A stretch of 64,000 bases of DNA, from NCBI RefSeq assembly GCF_000425185.1, contig NZ_AULH01000020.1, positions 30,210 to 94,209 on the forward strand. Reading direction: 5' to 3'. Position numbers and translations under genes: made by a program. Numbering within the stretch: position 1 is the stretch's first letter; the number at the start of each line of letters is the position of its first letter. The notes beneath the pieces were generated by a model. It was not told where the DNA came from. It saw only the letters and a list, made by a program, of their open reading frames with translations, and did no database searches. Positions 60,848-64,000 of the stretch are shown here, in pieces. Source of the stretch: Pleomorphomonas koreensis DSM 23070 (GTDB lineage Bacteria; Pseudomonadota; Alphaproteobacteria; Rhizobiales; Pleomorphomonadaceae).

Positions 60848-62386
60848 ATGTCCGACAGCCTCAGCCAGCTCCGCAGGATCACTGGCGATCCGACGCTCAA
60901 TTTCCGCCAGAAGGAGCACGCGTTGGCCGTGGCGGCCGAGAACATGCTGCCCTATCCGCCGCTCGACGTGGAGACCGCCGCCGCCCTCGACGCCCGGCTG
61001 ATCTGCGACATGTACGAGGGCAACGCCCCCTACAAGCCGCGCTACGTGCTGCCGGACTATGAGGTGGTGCTGAAAAACGGTTCGGCCCATCTCGAACTGC
61101 CGCGGCCCGAGACGCTCGACGAGGCGATCAACACGCTTCAGATCGCCTATCACCACGTGCCCTCGGTGACCGGCCTGCCGGTGTTCATCGGCCATCTCGA
61201 CGCGCTGCTGCTGCCGTTCTGCGACGGCGTCTCCGACGACGACCTCTATCGCAAGATCAAGCTGTTCTGGCGCTACATCGACCGCGTGCTGCCCGACGCC
61301 TTCCTGCACGCCGACATCGGCCCCACCGACAACCGGGTCGCCCGCGCCATCCTGCGCGTCGACGCCGAGCTGAAGCAGATCGCCCCCAACCTCACCTTCC
61401 TCTACGATCCCGAGGTGTCCGGCGAGGACATCCTGCGGCTCTGCACCGACAACATCGTCGCCTGCTCCAAGCCGCACATCGCCAATCATCCGCTGCACGC
61501 CGCCGTCTTCGACGCGCCCGGCTACGGCATCGTCAGCTGCTACAATGCCTTGCCGCTCGGCGGCGGCGCGGCGACGCTGTCGCGCGTCAATCTCCGCAAG
61601 GTCGCCGAGGCGAGCGACAGCGAGGCCGACTTCCTCGACGTCAAGCTGCCTCGCTACGTCGCGCTGGCCGCCCGGCTGATGCGCGCCCGCGTCGACCACC
61701 TGTTCCGCCGCTCCGGCTTCTTCGAGGGCTCGTTCCTGGTGGAGGAGGGGTGGATTTCCAGGGACCGCTTCACCGCCATGTTCGGCGTCTTCGCCATGGC
61801 CGAGGCGGTGAACCACCTTCAGGACCTCGCCGGCCGGCCCGGCCGCTACGGCCTCGATGACGCCGCCAACGCCATCGGCCACCGCGTCTCCGAGCGGCTG
61901 GCCGAACTGGTCGCCGCCGAGCCGATGGAGCACGTCTGGCGGGGCGTTGCCATGCTGCACGCCCAGGCCGGCCTCTCCAACGACGCGGGCACCACGCCGG
62001 GCGTGCGCATCCCCTACGGCAGCGAGCCGGACCCGGTGACCCATGTGCGGGCGCTGTTGCCGCACCACCGTCACTATCTCTCCGGCGTATCGGAAATCCT
62101 GACGCTCGACGAGACGGTGCGCGCCAATCCCGAGGCGGTGTTCCAGCTCGCCCGCGGCGCGCTCCGCATGGGCTTCCGCGAGTTCACCGCCAACGTCGCC
62201 GGCAACGACCTGGTGCGCGTCACCGGCTACATGATCCGTCTCTCCGACGTTCAGGCCTATAATGAAGGCAAGACGGCCCGCACCAACACCACCAGTCTCG
62301 GTGCCGAGGCAGCGGCTCAGACGCCGATCCTCAACCGTCGCCCGCGCGTCGTCGGACTGGAGCTGGCCGCCGGCGCGGGCGCCTGA
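60848..62386 (+). CDS. yjjI: YjjI-family glycyl-radical enzyme
   Basis: The 512-residue protein is a member of the short glycyl-radical enzyme family YjjI. The catalytic cysteine is Cys231 in IVSCYNALPLGG, and the radical glycine is near residue 460 in VRVTGYMIRLSD. Glycyl-radical enzymes work only without oxygen and need an S-adenosylmethionine activase, supplied by the next gene. The substrate of YjjI is not established to my knowledge. The ATG at 60848 has GAGGA 8-12 nt upstream. In E. coli yjjI-yjjW lie beside deoC; here deoC is 20 kb away. Confidence 0.9.
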   Translation: MSDSLSQLRRITGDPTLNFRQKEHALAVAAENMLPYPPLDVETAAALDARLICDMYEGNAPYKPRYVLPDYEVVLKNGSAHLELPRPETLDEAINTLQIAYHHVPSVTGLPVFIGHLDALLLPFCDGVSDDDLYRKIKLFWRYIDRVLPDAFLHADIGPTDNRVARAILRVDAELKQIAPNLTFLYDPEVSGEDILRLCTDNIVACSKPHIANHPLHAAVFDAPGYGIVSCYNALPLGGGAATLSRVNLRKVAEASDSEADFLDVKLPRYVALAARLMRARVDHLFRRSGFFEGSFLVEEGWISRDRFTAMFGVFAMAEAVNHLQDLAGRPGRYGLDDAANAIGHRVSERLAELVAAEPMEHVWRGVAMLHAQAGLSNDAGTTPGVRIPYGSEPDPVTHVRALLPHHRHYLSGVSEILTLDETVRANPEAVFQLARGALRMGFREFTANVAGNDLVRVTGYMIRLSDVQAYNEGKTARTNTTSLGAEAAAQTPILNRRPRVVGLELAAGAGA

Positions 62387-62390
62387 GGCG

Positions 62391-63290
62391 ATGATGCCCC
62401 TCTCCGATGGCGGCGTGGCGGCGGACGGACCGGTCGCCGTGGTCAGCCGGCTCCTGACCTGGTCAGTGGTCGACGGCCCCGGCAATCGCTTCGTGCTGTT
62501 CCTGCAAGGTTGCAACTACCGCTGCGCCGCCTGTCACAACCCGCATACCATGGGCCTCTGCGATCATTGCGGCCTCTGCGTGCCGGGTTGCCCGTCGGGC
62601 GCGCTGACGATGAAGGACGGCAAGGTGGTGCACGACCCCGACGTCTGCATCAACTGCGACGCCTGCCTCCGCGTCTGCCCGCGCCACGCCAATCCCATGG
62701 TGCGGCATCTGTCGGTGGCCGACGTGCTGGCGCTTTTGCGCGAGAATGCCGCCTTCCTCTCCGGCATCACCGTGTCGGGCGGCGAGGCGACGTTGCAGCT
62801 CGATTTCATCGCCGCCCTGTTCGCGGCCGTCAAGGCGGCGCCCGACCTCCGCCATCTCACCTGCTTCATCGACAGCAACGGCCATCTCGGCGCCGACAAA
62901 TGGGCGAAGGTGCTGCCGGTGACCGACGGCGTCATGGCCGACGTCAAGGCGTTCGATCCTGTCCGCCACCGGCGGCTGACGCGGCAGGGCAACGTCCGCC
63001 CGCTCGCCTCGGCGCGGCTGCTGGCGGCGGCCGGCAAGCTCTATGAACTGCGCTTCCTGATGATTCCCGGCGAGACCGACGACGCCGACGAGATCGCCGC
63101 GCTCGCCGCCTTCGTCACCGAACTGGGGCTGAAGACGCGCGTCCGCCTCAACGCCTTCCAGCATCACGGCGTGCGTGGGACGGCGCTCGCCTGGCCGAAG
63201 ATGTCGCGGCAGGGCGTCGAGGCGGCGGCGGCGGCGTTGCGCGCCGCCGGCCTGCAAACGGTGGCGCTGCCCGCCGTCTGGCTGCCTTGA
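62391..63290 (+). CDS. yjjW: YjjW-type glycyl-radical enzyme activase (radical SAM)
   Basis: The 299-residue radical SAM enzyme makes the glycyl radical in YjjI. The radical SAM cysteines are in GCNYRCAACHN (C-x3-C-x2-C), followed by a two-cluster ferredoxin insert with CDHCGLCVPGCP and CINCDACLRVCP. The segment TVSGGEATLQLDFIAALF is the GGE motif that binds SAM. It begins 4 bp after yjjI; ATG codons are paired at 62391 and 62394. The order and spacing indicate a two-gene operon. Confidence 0.92.
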   Translation: MMPLSDGGVAADGPVAVVSRLLTWSVVDGPGNRFVLFLQGCNYRCAACHNPHTMGLCDHCGLCVPGCPSGALTMKDGKVVHDPDVCINCDACLRVCPRHANPMVRHLSVADVLALLRENAAFLSGITVSGGEATLQLDFIAALFAAVKAAPDLRHLTCFIDSNGHLGADKWAKVLPVTDGVMADVKAFDPVRHRRLTRQGNVRPLASARLLAAAGKLYELRFLMIPGETDDADEIAALAAFVTELGLKTRVRLNAFQHHGVRGTALAWPKMSRQGVEAAAAALRAAGLQTVALPAVWLP

Positions 63291-63319
63291 AGCGAGATGC
63301 AACGCAAGGAGACGTTCGG

Positions 63320-63631
63320 ATGGTGCTGTTGGAGTTTGCCATGTACCCGGTTGGCAAGGGCGAGAGCCTCAGCCCCTATGTCGCCCGCTCGCTCGACATC
63401 ATCGACCGCAGCGGCCTCGCCTACCAGCTCACCCCGATGGGCACCATCCTCGAAGGGGAGTGGGACGAGGTGATGGCCGTGGTGACCAAATGCTTCGAGG
63501 CGATGCGCGCCGACTGCCCGCGCGTCGAGGTGGCGCTGAAGGTCGACTACCGCGCCGGCGACGGCAGCCGCCTCGCTTCCAAGGTGGTGGCGGTGGAGGA
63601 ACGGCTGGGCCGCAAGCTCGCCACCGGCTGA
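63320..63631 (+). CDS. MTH1187/YkoF-type thiamine-binding-like protein (DUF77)
   Basis: The 103-residue protein has the small ferredoxin-like MTH1187 fold: VLLEFAMYPVGKGESLSPYV at the start, YQLTPMGTILEGEWDEVM in the middle and DYRAGDGSRLASKV near the end. Members are annotated as thiamine-binding or of unknown role. It follows yjjW by 29 bp with an AAGGAG site, so it is probably co-transcribed with the glycyl-radical genes; any functional link is unknown. Confidence 0.85.
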   Translation: MVLLEFAMYPVGKGESLSPYVARSLDIIDRSGLAYQLTPMGTILEGEWDEVMAVVTKCFEAMRADCPRVEVALKVDYRAGDGSRLASKVVAVEERLGRKLATG

Positions 63632-63636
63632 GGCCG

Positions 63637-64000
63637 TCAGCGCGGCGCGGCGATTTCTGCCACCGCCGTCCAGAGATGATAGATCGAGCTGCCCGGCACC
63701 GACGGCGCGTTGAAGCGGCCGGCAAGATCGAAGCAGTCGCGCCAGGGGCCGTCGTCGCTCGGCGTGAGATAGTCGTCGGCGATGGCCGCCGCCAGCGCCC
63801 CGGCGTCCCGGCGCCGGCCGGTCACCAGATAGGCTTTCAGCAGCTCGGCCTGCAGCCACAGCCGGCGGGCATCCTTCATCTTGCCCGCCATCGTCACCTC
63901 GTCGGCGAGGAAGGGCGTGCCCGGCGCCCGGCCGATGGCCAGCGCCCGGTCGAGCAGCACCATCTTGACGTCGGCGTGGTTATCGCCGCTGAGGCCGTCG
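63637..64000 (-). CDS. AGE-family epimerase/isomerase, C-terminal part (continues past window)
   Basis: The frame is open to the window edge, so the start lies beyond 64000. The visible 121 residues match the C-terminus of N-acylglucosamine 2-epimerase or mannose-6-phosphate isomerase-like proteins, with KDARRLWLQAELLKAYLVTG, DDGPWRDCFDLAGRF and VPGSSIYHLWTAVAEI. Such (alpha/alpha)6-barrel enzymes interconvert sugars or sugar phosphates. It converges on the MTH1187-type gene with a 5-bp gap. Which sugar it acts on cannot be told from this part. Confidence 0.8.
   Translation of the reverse strand, partial: DGLSGDNHADVKMVLLDRALAIGRAPGTPFLADEVTMAGKMKDARRLWLQAELLKAYLVTGRRRDAGALAAAIADDYLTPSDDGPWRDCFDLAGRFNAPSVPGSSIYHLWTAVAEIAAPR

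Overview
The window is a high-GC (mid to upper 60s % by eye) chromosomal segment of an alphaproteobacterium, most likely of the order Hyphomicrobiales. The evidence is the gguAB-chvE sugar transporter, an Irr-type iron box before bacterioferritin, a PdhS/PleC/DivJ-type kinase, a DUF2849-cysI-cysH-DUF934 sulfur operon, and many ABC importers with dedicated regulators. A glycyl-radical enzyme pair hints at a facultatively anaerobic life. Genus was not determined. No rRNA, tRNA, CRISPR, prophage or insertion sequence was seen.

Layout. 0-7.7 kb: sugar-acid dehydratase (5' end outside the window), GntR/FadR regulator, aldose 1-epimerase and the chvE-gguA-gguB importer. 7.6-9.1 kb: a gene-poor stretch with a sharp AT-rich island. 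9.1-14.6 kb: glmU, a Nudix hydrolase, a small nuclease-like protein, and an orphan xylose-type binding protein divergent from a ROK regulator. 14.6-19 kb: RND efflux pump and adaptor. 19.1-22.3 kb: assimilatory sulfur reduction. 22.5-32.1 kb: putrescine catabolism (puuA, unknown gene, aminotransferase, puuB) divergent from potFGHI. 32.3-33.4 kb: convergent bfr and bfd, each with an iron box. 33.6-38 kb: a 1443-residue sensor kinase with two blocks of in-frame repeats. 38.5-42.5 kb: a PTS EIIC-EAL fusion, deoC and an aldo/keto reductase. 42.6-44.3 kb: a soluble chemoreceptor-like protein. 44.5-49.4 kb: LacI regulator, amino-acid-type ABC importer and glycosylasparaginase. 49.6-51.8 kb: quinone oxidoreductase, AhpD-like protein and class IV aminotransferase. 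51.9-60.5 kb: a remnant of a lost sugar ATPase, a LacI regulator, and an operon of sugar importer, PfkB kinase, GatZ-like protein and DUF4432 epimerase-like protein. 60.8-64 kb: YjjI/YjjW glycyl-radical system, an MTH1187-type protein, and the 3' end of an AGE-family epimerase.

How it works together. Most of the window consists of substrate-specific uptake plus catabolic modules, each with a local regulator and often a visible palindromic operator. The best candidate for an undescribed system is the LacI-controlled ABC importer with an aspartylglucosaminidase-type hydrolase (44.5-49.45 kb), which I read as uptake and cleavage of glycosylated asparagine. The EIIC-EAL fusion, the repeat-bearing PdhS-like kinase and the soluble chemoreceptor-like protein form a loose signalling group at 33-44 kb. 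All functional calls come from reading the sequence; no database search was run.
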